A stretch of DNA of 64,000 nucleotides from Porphyra umbilicalis (Eukaryota; Rhodophyta; Bangiophyceae; Bangiales; Bangiaceae). Location of the stretch: contig KV918957.1 of NCBI GenBank assembly GCA_002049455.2, positions 62,001 through 126,000 on the forward strand, given 5' to 3'. The position numbers and the translations under genes are program-made. Each line of letters begins with the position of its first letter. The first letter of the stretch is position 1. This document shows positions 37,024-47,480 of this stretch, piece after piece. The notes under the pieces are model-generated. The model ran no database searches, was not told the DNA's origin, and worked only from the letters and a program-made list of their open reading frames with translations.

Positions 37024-37518
37024 GCGCAGGGACGTCTGCCTGCGCTTCGTGTGCACTCAGTCACCTTGCTTTTTTTTCTACCATTGTACACAAAATTGCG
37101 GGCACAACGGTTGCAGCCTGATACCGAAGTACTCAGCTGCTTGGTGATGCAGAAATCAACGTGGAATGGGGCGTTCGTGTACCAGCGCAGTGTGCTGGGG
37201 AACTGCAGGAGGTTCTGGCATGATGATGCATCCCATAAGCCCCACATGCGTTCTCCATTAGTCGAACACAGGCTGTGAGCAGCTGCAGTGTGTCCAAAGC
37301 AGCCCAATGGCAACGAAAGAGCCACGTCAATGGGCTCGTGCCGTGAGCACACACATGCGCTGCGAAGCCACCACTGCAACGCATCCCCTCCAAACCCCCG
37401 CGACGCACCACACGCCACTACCCCCAGCTGGGATCGCAATACGCCAAGGCAGACGGACAAACCGGGAACAACACGCCACAGCGGCGGGCGTCGCCCCGCC
37501 CCCACCCCGGGCGCCACT
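37024..37518. other. Convergent intergenic region
   Basis: About 500 bp between the 3' ends of the unrecognised gene and the F-box gene. Nothing further was recognised. Confidence 0.5.
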
Positions 37519-39168
37519 TCACGGTGAGGCCACAGCGTCCGCGGAACGGGTGAAATGAAATGGCAACGCAACGTGCGGCAGCCGGCGGCGCAGCCACGCG
37601 GCCATGCGGCGGCCGGCCGCCAGCGACTCGTCCGCATCGTGAAATCGCAGCGCCTGCCCCGTCTCATCGCGCACTTCGTAATGTAGGACGCGCAGGCGGG
37701 GGAGGGCAGCCAGCAGGCCCGCCGCGTCGGTTTCGGTCAGCTCTTGGCCACCCGTCTCCAACTGCTGCAGTGAGTGCCGGGCGCTCGAGCGCGACAGCCC
37801 CCGCAGCAAGTCCACCACCGTCCGCCCGGCAGCCGGACGGCCAAGCCCGTACACCGTCAAGTCGGTTAGGGGCGCCCCCACGGGCCACGCGTCGAGGCGC
37901 AGGTCGGTCCCCCCGGCCACGGGCGGGCACAGCACCTTGAGGCGGGTGAGGGCGGGCAAGCCACCCAGCCGCCGCAAGCCCGCCGCCGTCACCGACCGGT
38001 GCAGGGTCAATGTCAAGGCTGACACCGACGCCGTCGCGGGGGCCCCTTCGAAGAGGTCGCTCAGGTGCGCATCGTCGAGCGCGCCGCAAAACATGAGACT
38101 GAGGTCCGCCGGCAGCGCCGCGGCACCCGCCAGTGCGGGCACCAGGTGGGGGTTGGGCGGCTCGTCGCCACCGTACATGGTCGGCAGGCGGAGCTTGGCA
38201 AGCGACCGGCCGACGAGCAGCGGCACCAGCTCCGCCGTCGCCGCCGTGGCGTCTGACTCGGTCTCCCACGTAACGTCTGCGAGGAGTGGCAGGGCGGCCG
38301 GGTAGCGCAGGGCGGCGCCGACGTACGGGTACACCTGCGCGTCGACGGTCAGCTTGGTCAGGGCGGGGCAGTAGGTCGCCACCGCCATCGCCGCCAGCTC
38401 TTCCACGTCCAGCCGATGCAAGCGGAGCGAGTTGAGATTGGGCATCCCACCCGAGGCGGCAAGCCACGGCCCAACGTTGTACGCTGCCGACGTGTCCTGC
38501 GCGTCGCGGACGACGCCGCTGAGGTCCAGCTCCCGCAACGTGTGCCCGTGGTGGCCGAGCACCGACCGGACCGCGTCATTCCACGCCGGCTCGTCCTCAA
38601 TCTGGTCCAACGTCAGGCGCCGTAGCGGCGCCGTGCTCATTGGTGGGCCCTTAAGTAGCTTGACGGCCACCCACGAGACGGACAGGGACGAAAGTGGCAG
38701 GCGCCGCACCTCGGGGAGGACCATGGCGTAAAAGATGAAAGCGAGACCTGTCCGCTGCAGGACCGGCACCGACCTGTCACCGTTCCGGGTACCATCGTGG
38801 ATCGTTACGTCCCGAACCCAGTGGACGTGGGAGAGGAAGCCCAAAGTCGACCGCAGTAGGGCCTGGAGCGCCGCCCCCTCTGCAGTATCCAACAGCAACT
38901 TGGGGACAGAGAGCGTCGTCGAAAGGGCGTCCTCGTCATGCAGCGCCACCACCGTGTCCTTGTCCGATATTCGGCAGTGGAAAAACACCGACCGGATGGA
39001 GGCGTAGCCGACGTCGCGCAGCCGCTTGCACGTCAAGAAGAGGGGCACGTGGCCGTGGGGCACCTGTTGAAATAGGTGGCGGGTGACGAGCGAGAGCGCG
39101 TCGTCGGGGAGGTCGAGGAGAGTCAACGGCCGGGCAGCAGCGGCGGCGGGTGATGAAACCACCTCCAT
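37519..39168 (-). CDS. F-box protein with leucine-rich repeats
   Basis: F-box proteins bind SKP1 and present substrates to SCF ubiquitin ligases; the LRR part usually holds the substrate. The ATG at 39168 gives a 549-residue intronless protein. The F-box is at about residues 15-60: LTLLDLPDDALSLVTRHLF followed by LFLTCKRLRDVG. From about 150 to the end a series of irregular leucine-rich repeats is visible, for example LRRLTLDQIED, LRELDLSGVV, NLNSLRLHRLDVEELA, LTKLTVDA, LTRLKVL and PLTDLTVYGLG. The repeats are GC-biased in codon use like the neighbouring genes. The specific substrate cannot be inferred. It is the last gene of the host island; transposon-rich sequence begins beyond its start. 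Confidence 0.8.
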   Translation of the reverse strand: MEVVSSPAAAAARPLTLLDLPDDALSLVTRHLFQQVPHGHVPLFLTCKRLRDVGYASIRSVFFHCRISDKDTVVALHDEDALSTTLSVPKLLLDTAEGAALQALLRSTLGFLSHVHWVRDVTIHDGTRNGDRSVPVLQRTGLAFIFYAMVLPEVRRLPLSSLSVSWVAVKLLKGPPMSTAPLRRLTLDQIEDEPAWNDAVRSVLGHHGHTLRELDLSGVVRDAQDTSAAYNVGPWLAASGGMPNLNSLRLHRLDVEELAAMAVATYCPALTKLTVDAQVYPYVGAALRYPAALPLLADVTWETESDATAATAELVPLLVGRSLAKLRLPTMYGGDEPPNPHLVPALAGAAALPADLSLMFCGALDDAHLSDLFEGAPATASVSALTLTLHRSVTAAGLRRLGGLPALTRLKVLCPPVAGGTDLRLDAWPVGAPLTDLTVYGLGRPAAGRTVVDLLRGLSRSSARHSLQQLETGGQELTETDAAGLLAALPRLRVLHYEVRDETGQALRFHDADESLAAGRRMAAWLRRRLPHVALPFHFTRSADAVASP

Positions 39169-39812
39169 CGCACCGTATGATGCGAGAGGAGGGGTGGGTA
39201 GTGGCTTGACGAACGGTGAGGCATGCGCAGTCCGTGTTGAGACTGGGGGAGGTGGGCCGGGGGCGGTGAGCCCGGACAGGTGGGCCGGAGCGGCACATTA
39301 GCTCACGACCATCAAAGAGAATGTGCACAGAAGACTGGGTCATGTTGAGGCCCTTTCACCTGGGCAATCGCGTGGCCAGGCACCAAGCTCAGCGGGGTCA
39401 GTGGACAGACCGCAGGAGACAGGAACAAGTCGGATGCACAACTGCAGCCGACCGAAGCCGCATCGGATCCAGAGGTGTGATTTAATTCACTTCTGGCGCC
39501 AGGTGAAGGTGATTTAAATCAATCCTTGATTTTTATTCGTATGACGTGATTTTTAGATTTGAATCATCGGGCATTATTTCAACCATTTGGGCTCATTATG
39601 CAGGAACATAAGTACATGTACCGAGTGATAAGGCCTAGTAAGGACCACGAACGCTGGTGTTTCCTTCGTGTCGCGTGCGGTGGGCGTCACCGACTGGGCG
39701 GCCGTCGACAAGTCGGGTGGGGGGGCGAGACGCAGGAGATGGAGACGGTGACGGGGTGCGGGGGGGGGGTCCGCCACCACCCGACCCTGCGGTCACCGCC
39801 GTGGCGGAGGTG

Positions 39813-39859
<47 letters not shown>

Positions 39860-40100
39860 GGCGAACCTGTCGTGGCCGCCCGTGCCGGCGGTGGGGGACG
39901 CCCTCGGCACGACCATGACGAGGGAGCAAGCGGGAATTTCCGAGGCTGCCGCCATCGACGGCGGCACCATGGCCGCGTTGCTCTCCGCGCTCGCGGCCGC
40001 CGAGGCGGTGGGCACGTCTACGGCGGTGCCCGACGCCGGCGACCGCCTCGCTGCCCTCACCGCTGTTGCGTCTGCCATTGGCGCGCATGTCGCCGCCTAC
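39169..40100. other. Region with a (GCC)n microsatellite, no supported gene
   Basis: The stretch 39480-39570 is AT-rich, with two GTGATTTAA(A/T)T-type motifs. A pure (CCG)n run lies at about 39811-39862. An Ala-rich open frame at 39657-40106 (+) crosses the microsatellite and continues with plausible protein-like sequence (TREQAGISEAAAIDGGTM), but has no known domain. Confidence 0.45.
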
Positions 40101-42240
40101 CCGTGAGGGTGTGCGTTCAGACCCCCGGAAACGTCGATCTGGTCAGACGCGTGGACTGCATTTTGTGGTTCAGTCCGGCGATGGCGCTCCACGGGACAAC
40201 CCAGGCACATTCTGTTCGAATTTTCAAGCAGATGCTCGCGACCCATCGTCCTGTAGGAGAGGGCTCCGGGACGGCCGGCGGGAGCTGCCGACGGCCGCAC
40301 CACCGCTGTCGTCGGGGTCACCACCGCGGCGGCCGCACACGCCCGACACCCCCCCCGCGCGCGCGTCGGTGCGCGACCGCCCGCGACCAACACAGCCGGC
40401 GCGCGGTCGGCCGCCGCGCCGACGAGGCGACCAGCTCCACCCACACCCCCGCGCGTGTGGGTGTCCCCGCCGTGGCCACCGTGGCGCCCGTCCGCCTCCA
40501 CGTCACCTGCACAGACCGCGACGCCTGACGCCCCGCCCCGCCGGCGGCTGCACCGCCCATCGCGCGCGATATGGCATAGTCCGAGGCGCCGCCGCCCTCG
40601 CGCCGACGCGGTGGCAGCGTTCATGGCGGCCCTGCGCGCTGCGGAGCCCCCCCTCTCCTCGCCCCCGCCACTGTCTGACGGGGGACGAGCTCCGCCGTCG
40701 TTGGGAGCGGGGAAGGGCGCCGGCACCGCCACCGACGCCTCCCCTGCCGCGGCTGCCGCCGCCGTCGCTCCCGCCATTGCCGCGACTGCGAAGCGTGGTG
40801 GTTGCGACAGCGGCGGCGGCAGCCGCGGGCTGTGGTCCATGACCCCACCGTCGCCGCTGCCGTCGCTAGTGGGCGTGCGCACCGCCGCCAATGCCGCGGC
40901 GGCGCGCACGGGCGGCGGCGCGGGAGCCCGCCATCCCCCGCCCCCACCCGCCGCCGCCCCGCGCCGCGGCGCCGGCCGCCGCGGCCGACGCGGCGCGCGC
41001 GGCGGGCGCCGCCGAGACGCCCCCACGTCAGCGGCGGTCGCCGCGGCGCCCCGCCCCGCGGCGGCGGACCGCCGCCGACCGCCGGTCGGCGGGGTGGCGC
41101 GCCGCCTCGACGCGGGGCGGGCGCGGGTGGCTGCCGCCCGGGGGGGGGGGGGGGGGGGGACGTTCTTTTCGGCCCCGCGCCGCGGCCGCGTGAGCGGCGC
41201 CGCCGCGGCGGCGCCAGGGGCACCGTACCCCGTCTGCGCGGCGCCCGGGCGGTGCCGGCGGCCGTGCGGCCGCAGCCGCCCGACGGCGGCGGTGGGCGGC
41301 GGCTGCCGCGCCACGGGCGGGCGAGGGGGGGGTGGGGGGGGCCCTGCTTCCCCCCCCCCCCCTCTGTCGTGGGCGGTGGGTGGTGGCCCCTGCGGCGGCG
41401 GGGGGCGGCGGGCGGCGACGGCGCCGCGGCGGCACCGCCGCCGCGCCCGCCGCCGCCCGTGGCCGACCGCCGCCGCGGGCGGGGACGTCCGCCCCGCGCG
41501 CCGCGGGGCGCCATGCAAAGGGGGACGGATGGAAGGGTGCGCGGCTCCCCCGCGCGTTCTTCGTTTCTTGTTTTTCGTCTGCCTCGTCCCCAAACGCGCG
41601 GCTCCGCGGCCGCCGACAACTCCTCGCGGCGCGCCGGCGCGTCGCGGGCGGTGCCGTCGGCGGGGTCACCCCCCGCGTGACCACGCGTCGACCCGTCTGT
41701 CGGTCCCCAGCGCCGCCCGCACCGCTCCGTGGCCCAGTGGCGCCGTCGATGCACGGGGCGCAGGGCGCTCTGGGGTGACCACGGAGCCGCCACGGGCGGC
41801 GCGTCGGCGGCGCCCGCCGCGCGCCCTCGGTGGCGGGCGGCGGGCGCGTGGCGCGGCCGCCGCCCTCCATGCACGCGCCGGGGCCACCGGGGACCGCGCC
41901 GAGGGTGTGTTTGGTGCTCGAAATTCGGCAGACGTTGGGGGCCGAGGTCGGCGCTCCGCGTCGCAGCTGCAGTGCCGCCGGCCCACTGCGCGTGACCGCT
42001 CGGGAGGCCGGCGGTTGCGCGCTGCACGCCCCGCGGCAGGGCTTCCCCCTGCCCGTCCACAGGCGCTCGTCCCATGGAGCACGTGCATCGGTGTGCCATC
42101 TTGCAGACGCCAAGATGCCGATTCTTTTTGCTTTGACATCTGGCTCGGGAGCGCAACTCAATAGGTGCCGTCTGACATTGCTGTCTGTAAAAGCCATCTT
42201 GCGACCATGGTGACTGACCTTCAAATTTGCGGGCTCGGCT
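40101..42240. other. Extremely GC-rich stretch with overlapping long open frames, no supported gene
   Basis: Frames of about 400-570 codons overlap on both strands (for example 40455-42164 on plus and 40621-42261 on minus), all Arg/Pro/Ala/Gly-rich with no recognisable domain. Such mirrored frames are expected from the near absence of A/T-rich stop codons. A run of about 20 G lies at 41140-41159. Confidence 0.55.
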
Positions 42241-42250
42241 TGTGGTTGCC

Positions 42251-42323
42251 GCTCCGGCCATGGCCGGAGCTGTGCGTACTTTGAGGGCCTGTGGCGCCGA
42301 AGGCCCTCAAAGCACGCACAGCT
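42251..42323. repeat. Perfect 20-bp palindrome fused to a 23-bp-arm hairpin
   Basis: GCTCCGGCCATGGCCGGAGC (42251-42270) is a perfect palindrome. Its last three bases begin the left arm (42268-42290) of a stem-loop whose right arm is 42301-42323, with 22 of 23 pairs matching around a 10-base loop. Both arms carry the CTTTGAGGGCC / GGCCCTCAAAG core. It may be the tip of a foldback element or a structured transcript end. Confidence 0.75.
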
Positions 42324-44566
42324 TGGAGATTTCGCTTTGAATACAGTGATTTACCGCTAACAGATCGCCGGCCATCGATCGTTTTTGACATGAGCTGCGT
42401 CTCAGCGTCCTGAAGGGGGGTGAACTTGAAGAACTGCCAAGGGGGCTCGGCCAAAGGCACACCAGACTTGATTCCGTGCAGATTGAGCACCGATGGTTGG
42501 TTCTTCGTGTGTAGCACAGAGCAAGCATCGCTGTCGCCAAATGCCATTTTTTGGCAATAGAGATGGCATCATGACATCGTATTAAACCATGTTTTTAGCA
42601 TACAGGTGGAAGTGCTCTGTACCAAACAAGCCCACTCAAATGGCTTTGGGGGTACTCCAATAGTGGTGCTCTTACGGCTCGCCCAAACCAGTCGCGGTTG
42701 TCTGCGCGAGCAACGCGATGGCAGTCACGACTCGTGTTCGCAATCGGGGGTTTGCGCGTCCTTCACCCATCTCGTGAACCAAGGATGGAAGTCAAGAGCG
42801 GGTGGTCGGGGGGGGTCGCGCCCGACCGCCCCCTCATCGCGTGGTTTACACTCAACGGCACAGAATTGGAAGAGCGCAAGAGCGGGTGGGCGCCGCCGCC
42901 GGCGCACTCTTGGGCCCTACCCACAAGAAACCGGTACGGCCAGCGAGCACGTGGCACGCCGCCAGCAGCGAATGGTCTAGTGGCGATCCAACCACATGAG
43001 GGATCCGTCTGTGCGCCCCACCGTCGTTGACATGGCGGTGGGGCCCGCCGCACCCACCACCGCGATGGCGGTCGTTCCTCCTTGACACCCGCAGCCAGGC
43101 GCGTGCTTCATCGCCACGGTGTGCCTCGGCCGGGTCTATCGAAGACGTGAGTGACCCCAACGACTTCGCCAGTGACTTAATGACTGAGTCAGTGGCTCGA
43201 ATGACTCTGCCAGTGACTCCAATGACTCCCGCAATGACTGTGAGGATACCGCCAGTGACTCTATTGTAGTGACTCCACCAGTGACTCTAATGAGGTCCGT
43301 CCGCGCCCGCGGCGCGTGCGCTTCACTACCTCGAAGCTGTTCGTCGCAACCACAAGAAGTTGGCATGGTCCCAGATCCGCGATAGCGCAGAAAAGCGCTG
43401 GTGCTGTCAACAACACTATTGCTGAAATTCTTAATTTTGGACGACTCGAAGAGGTACAGGACTCGGCTCGAGCGTGATCTAATTGGTACACGTCATTTTT
43501 CTGGCGCGCCCATTGGGCGCGCCATTGGCCGAGGAGGCTGTTTCTGGCGATATTGTTCTTGTCCGCATTGGCCAAATCTTAGAACACAGCAATACAGCGC
43601 GTATCATGTCTCGGAGCGCGTAGGTTGCGCCAGTGTGCAACGAACTGCACCCATCATGGGTGCCCGTTGACACAAGCGACACACACGAGGTAGCGGACCA
43701 GCGATGAGGACCGTTAGTCGGGTGGCGCGTGCTGCGCAGCATCGTAGGATGGCGGGAGGGTAACGCTCCGATGGGGTACGAGCGCGTCGAAACCCATTAC
43801 CCGACCACGTGCGGCAACGTTTTCTTGGTGGCGCCTCGAGACGGCCGTGGCGTGTCATTTCCTTTTCGTCGATTTACATGCGTCGAGTGGCTTACCCTTT
43901 CATTTCTGAACTTTGTTCCTGAATATCGGGATTTTTGGATCATCATACTGAGTTCCGATACTTGTACATGACAGTTATGTTGAAGGCTTGACTGTTGTAA
44001 CAGTAGAGCTCTTTTGGCTGAGTCGTCCGCCCAGAACACCCTCACATCGACTGTCGCAGAACTGTATGCCAAGTGAGCCTTTACAGTCTCGCCACAAGAT
44101 CGGGGGTGCTTTAACGAGGCCCTTGCATTTTTTCGTGTTCAGTTACGCGACCACCTGGAAATATAGACCTCTTCGGAAACAAGCTTTTGGCCGGCCATCT
44201 TGCAGCGGGAAATCGCTGTATTTCGCCAGCCAAAACTTTACAATTAAAGTAATGTGAGTCTGGAGAGAACTGAAGTACTGGCGGCCCCCGAAGGTACATC
44301 ACATGCGTTGAAGCGTCCCACGAAGTCGTCGCCCTAGTGTCAGGAACGGAGCACAGTGCTTCAATTTCTTTCAGACAGAAGGTACGTGTCTTGCGGCTAC
44401 GTCCAGATCAAACGGTAACTTCAGGGTGAAAAGGGTGGGAGTGGTGCTTTTTAATGTGCTCCTCGTGAAGCGTTCTGTCAAGTTATTATCTCCGGATCAC
44501 AGGCTGTAAGCGAATCTTCCATGCAGGGGGCCTGCATGCGGCCACTGGCCCAGCGCATCGGGCCCA
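42324..44566. other. Region without a supported gene
   Basis: Only short frames are seen. It contains a degenerate minisatellite at 43149-43296 built on AGTGACTCxAATGACTC. Confidence 0.5.
43149..43296. repeat. Degenerate minisatellite on an AGTGACTC motif
   Basis: The motif (A/C)AGTGACT(C/T) recurs at irregular 16-42-bp spacing with intervening AATGACT segments. No coding role was seen. Confidence 0.6.
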
Positions 44567-44593
44567 TATCCGTATGATACCATTCAACAACCA
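44567..44593. repeat. Left terminal inverted repeat of the Tigger-type element
   Basis: It begins TATCCGTATGATACC and is perfectly complementary to 57472-57498 over 27 bp. The likely border is TA|TCCGTATG. The inner repeat (44741-44760) is separated from it by about 147 bp, whereas on the right the two are one base apart. Confidence 0.85.
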
Positions 44594-44948
44594 CAAAACT
44601 CGCCATGGGCGCTGCTGCTGTCCGTTCTTGCTTTCGAGCATACCGATGTGCTCGTGAGAGCCTCCTGAGGTCGTGTCCATTTTTTTTTTTTTTCTCGACG
44701 AGCACTCTCATACTGTTTTTGATTTACGGAGCAAACGACAGGGTCACCATTCAACAACCATTCCCTCTGTCCCGTCTAAAGCAGTCGCCTCGCAGTGTCG
44801 GACGATAATTGGAAGACTCATTTGATGTTTGACCATCCCTTACCGAACGCCGCGAACCAATCAAACGACACTTCATTCTTCGCTTTGACACTCGCACACA
44901 AACAAACACACACACACAAAAGCAGTACACGGACACCACCTCTCCAGC

Positions 44949-46676
44949 TCAATCGGATGCAACGCCGAGGCGTGCGCGCTGCCTTGCGGCAGCCATCTGG
45001 AGCTTACGCTTGCGTGGAGACGGGTTTGCCCGGCTCAATCTGTGGCGCGCCTCCTCCACGGCGTCGGCGCAAACAACGCGCCACGCCTTCTCAAACCTGG
45101 CCGCCTCGAGAGCACCGTCCCGCTTGGCCTTGGTGGCCTTGTTCGCCGCCACCCGTGCAGCTTTCTCCCGCCGCCCCTGCTCCTGCGCAGCGGCCTTGAC
45201 TCGCTTGTCCTCCTCCAATTTCTCAAGGGCGGAAATCACATCCGGCGCCGTCAGGTTGACGGGCCGCCCAGCAGTCGACAGGGTGCCCTGGATGATGGTG
45301 GGCTGCTTGAGTTCCTTGCGCATTGCAGGGACCGCACGGTCGGCCAACAGCTGTAAGTCGACGTCCTTTGCCGTACGGTCGGCTCCCTTGTTGACCTCCT
45401 CCAAACAGACCTTTTTCGGGTCCAATGGCCACATTCCGACGTTAGCAAACGTGGCGGCTAGGTGGGAGGGGGAGAAAGCGTGGTCGGCGGCTTTCTTGAT
45501 GCAGTCCATCAAGTCCAGCACTGTGAAGCTGCACCCGAGACCGACACACTCTCCCGACCGGCTGCAAACTTGACTTCGAATGGCTGGCTGGAAGCTGCCG
45601 TACGCCGACTTGTTGTCTAAAGCTTGAATGAGGTGCGAAAGTTTAGAGGGTTCTGCAATAACATGCACCTTAGCCCGCACAAGCGCCAGGAGGCCGAAAG
45701 CCGATAGGTGGACTTTTGCTCCGTCTAAAGCCAGCAGCTTATTCTCCTCTGGGTAGTAGCTCTTGGCGAAGGCGGCAAACTGCTGCACCCACACGTCAAA
45801 GACGCCACGGTCGAACCCCGGCGGGTCCCGCCGCACCACCACCGCCGAGTCGTTGAGACGCGACGCCAAAGCCACCTTTCTCTCCTTGCCGTCCTCCGTC
45901 ACCTGCACGTAGGCGTGGCCGCTTGCGCTGCCGGCCACCACCAGAAAATGAGGCGCGACCATGCCGGTAGGCGAGATGGCAAACGCCGCCGTGCAGGCCG
46001 CAGCCCCAGAGCCAATCGTGGCCATCACGACCTCCGGCTTCCTTAAGCCTCGGGGCCCGATAATTGTGGACCGCGCCTCAAGTAGTAGCTCCCTGGCCTT
46101 GACGTGAGTCTCGTCCATGTTCCACAGTTGTCGTGGTTGCACGATATTCAGGTCCCGGTAGATCAATCGGAGGCCAGCAAACCACTTGGCAAGCACATCC
46201 GGTCGCGCATTCTCGGCACGGCTCTGCTCCAAAGTGCCCACGCGGTACATCTGCAGCGCAGGCCACCGACCAAAAAACAAGCGAAAAAACGAAATCCCAG
46301 GGGTAAGGCTCCCACCAAAGTAAGACCGGGCGGACGCTTGACGCTCAGTGGAGAGACAAGAAATGTATTCACCCACCCAACGAAGAAAACCAGTCCTGGT
46401 CAACCCTCGACCGAGCAGCGCCTGCACCTTAACAAAGCGAACAAGCAACTCCTCCTCCTGTCCCAGAAAAAAGGGGCGCCGACCGGCAGGGGCTGCCTTG
46501 CCCCCAGTAGCGACGAAGTGGCGCACCGCACCACGAGAAACACCAACTTCTCGAGCGACAGCGGTGCCGGCCAGGCCCTGCGTTAGCAGAGCAGCCATCT
46601 GCCGCTGCTGCTCCGGCGTCGGCCGAGGTTTGCGTGCCCCACCAGACACCGGGCGACCGCTCGCACGCTTACCCAT
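44949..46676 (-). CDS. Pogo/Tigger-type DDE transposase
   Basis: This enzyme would bind the terminal inverted repeats and catalyse cut-and-paste transposition. The ATG at 46676 gives an uninterrupted 575-residue protein. An N-terminal helix-turn-helix is visible at about residues 18-60 (TPEQQRQMAALLTQGLAGTA, AREVGVSRGAVRHFV). The DDE_1 catalytic core contains the first Asp in LWNMDETHVKAR, the second in LLALDGAKVHLS and the third in IQALDNKSAYGSFQ. The C-terminal part has GMWPLDPKKVCLEEV, typical of pogo-like transposases, and ends in a basic tail (SPRKRKLQMAAARQRARLG). The gene sits inside its own terminal repeats, downstream of which (in its reading sense) lies the left end of the element. 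The retroelement is inserted just upstream of the start codon, between 46854 and 57207. Confidence 0.88.
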   Translation of the reverse strand: MGKRASGRPVSGGARKPRPTPEQQRQMAALLTQGLAGTAVAREVGVSRGAVRHFVATGGKAAPAGRRPFFLGQEEELLVRFVKVQALLGRGLTRTGFLRWVGEYISCLSTERQASARSYFGGSLTPGISFFRLFFGRWPALQMYRVGTLEQSRAENARPDVLAKWFAGLRLIYRDLNIVQPRQLWNMDETHVKARELLLEARSTIIGPRGLRKPEVVMATIGSGAAACTAAFAISPTGMVAPHFLVVAGSASGHAYVQVTEDGKERKVALASRLNDSAVVVRRDPPGFDRGVFDVWVQQFAAFAKSYYPEENKLLALDGAKVHLSAFGLLALVRAKVHVIAEPSKLSHLIQALDNKSAYGSFQPAIRSQVCSRSGECVGLGCSFTVLDLMDCIKKAADHAFSPSHLAATFANVGMWPLDPKKVCLEEVNKGADRTAKDVDLQLLADRAVPAMRKELKQPTIIQGTLSTAGRPVNLTAPDVISALEKLEEDKRVKAAAQEQGRREKAARVAANKATKAKRDGALEAARFEKAWRVVCADAVEEARHRLSRANPSPRKRKLQMAAARQRARLGVASD

Positions 46677-46858
46677 CTCGCCCGCCGTCGGGCGTGCCCC
46701 TCAGAGTCGAGGAGACCTCTCGGTGGGAACGCCAAGGCGGGCAGCGTCGTTTGACGCTTGGCATCGGGCGCGTCGATGGTGGTTTTTGGCGGGCTGACCA
46801 GGGTGGGACGCCTGAGAGTGCCTCTGGCGGCGATTTGACCGCAAAATTGGACGCTTGG

Positions 46859-47251
46859 TGTAGCATATCTCTGCTACCAATTGGCAATTAGCCACGGGTA
46901 GCCCCCTTGACTGGCCGAATCCACGGACGTGTGTGACTCGGCTTGTGGCACGCCCTTTGGGGGGTTACTTCCGCATTGTTTATTTTTTATTGCTTGTTTG
47001 CTTGCCTGTCTTATCTGTCTGCCGGCACTCATTACGATCGCTTGATCGGATGGTCGATCGACCAGTGCCGTTGTTTGTATTAAACCACCATGGGTCCGGG
47101 GTCGCCGTCGTGGGCACCACCCGGCTCCCCATCGGATGCCCTTCAACAAAAGGTCTTCTTCCTCGCCGCGACGGCGATAGAACCCGCTTTATTGCTTGGC
47201 TATGGTCGGTCTCAGTACACTGGTAATTGAACTAACGTTATTAATACCACA
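46859..47251 (+). repeat. 5' LTR
   Basis: It is 393 bp, begins TGTAGCATATCTC and ends ATTAATACCACA. A candidate primer-binding site starting TGGTGGAGCAGC follows at about 47254; I could not match it to a specific tRNA. Confidence 0.93.
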
Positions 47252-47480
47252 TTTGGTGGAGCAGCAGGGGATACCCTCGCCTTCATCGTGCCTCGCGGCA
47301 CAATGTCCCCGAGAACTTTCTCGCTGCCTCGTGGCATTGTGACGGTGTCGATACGGTCGTTTGGCGCGCGGGGCGTAAGCCATCGACTTGTGGGCGTGGT
47401 GCCGGGGGCATCACGGTTGAGATCTCCGACGTTGGCGCGCAGGGCGTAAGCCAAGTCGGAACACTTGTTCAGGTCCCAGT

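Noticed and set aside
40455-42164. 569-codon plus-strand frame, with a mirrored frame on the other strand
   Set aside because: Composition is almost purely Arg/Pro/Ala/Gly and equally long frames exist on the other strand, as expected from extreme GC content.
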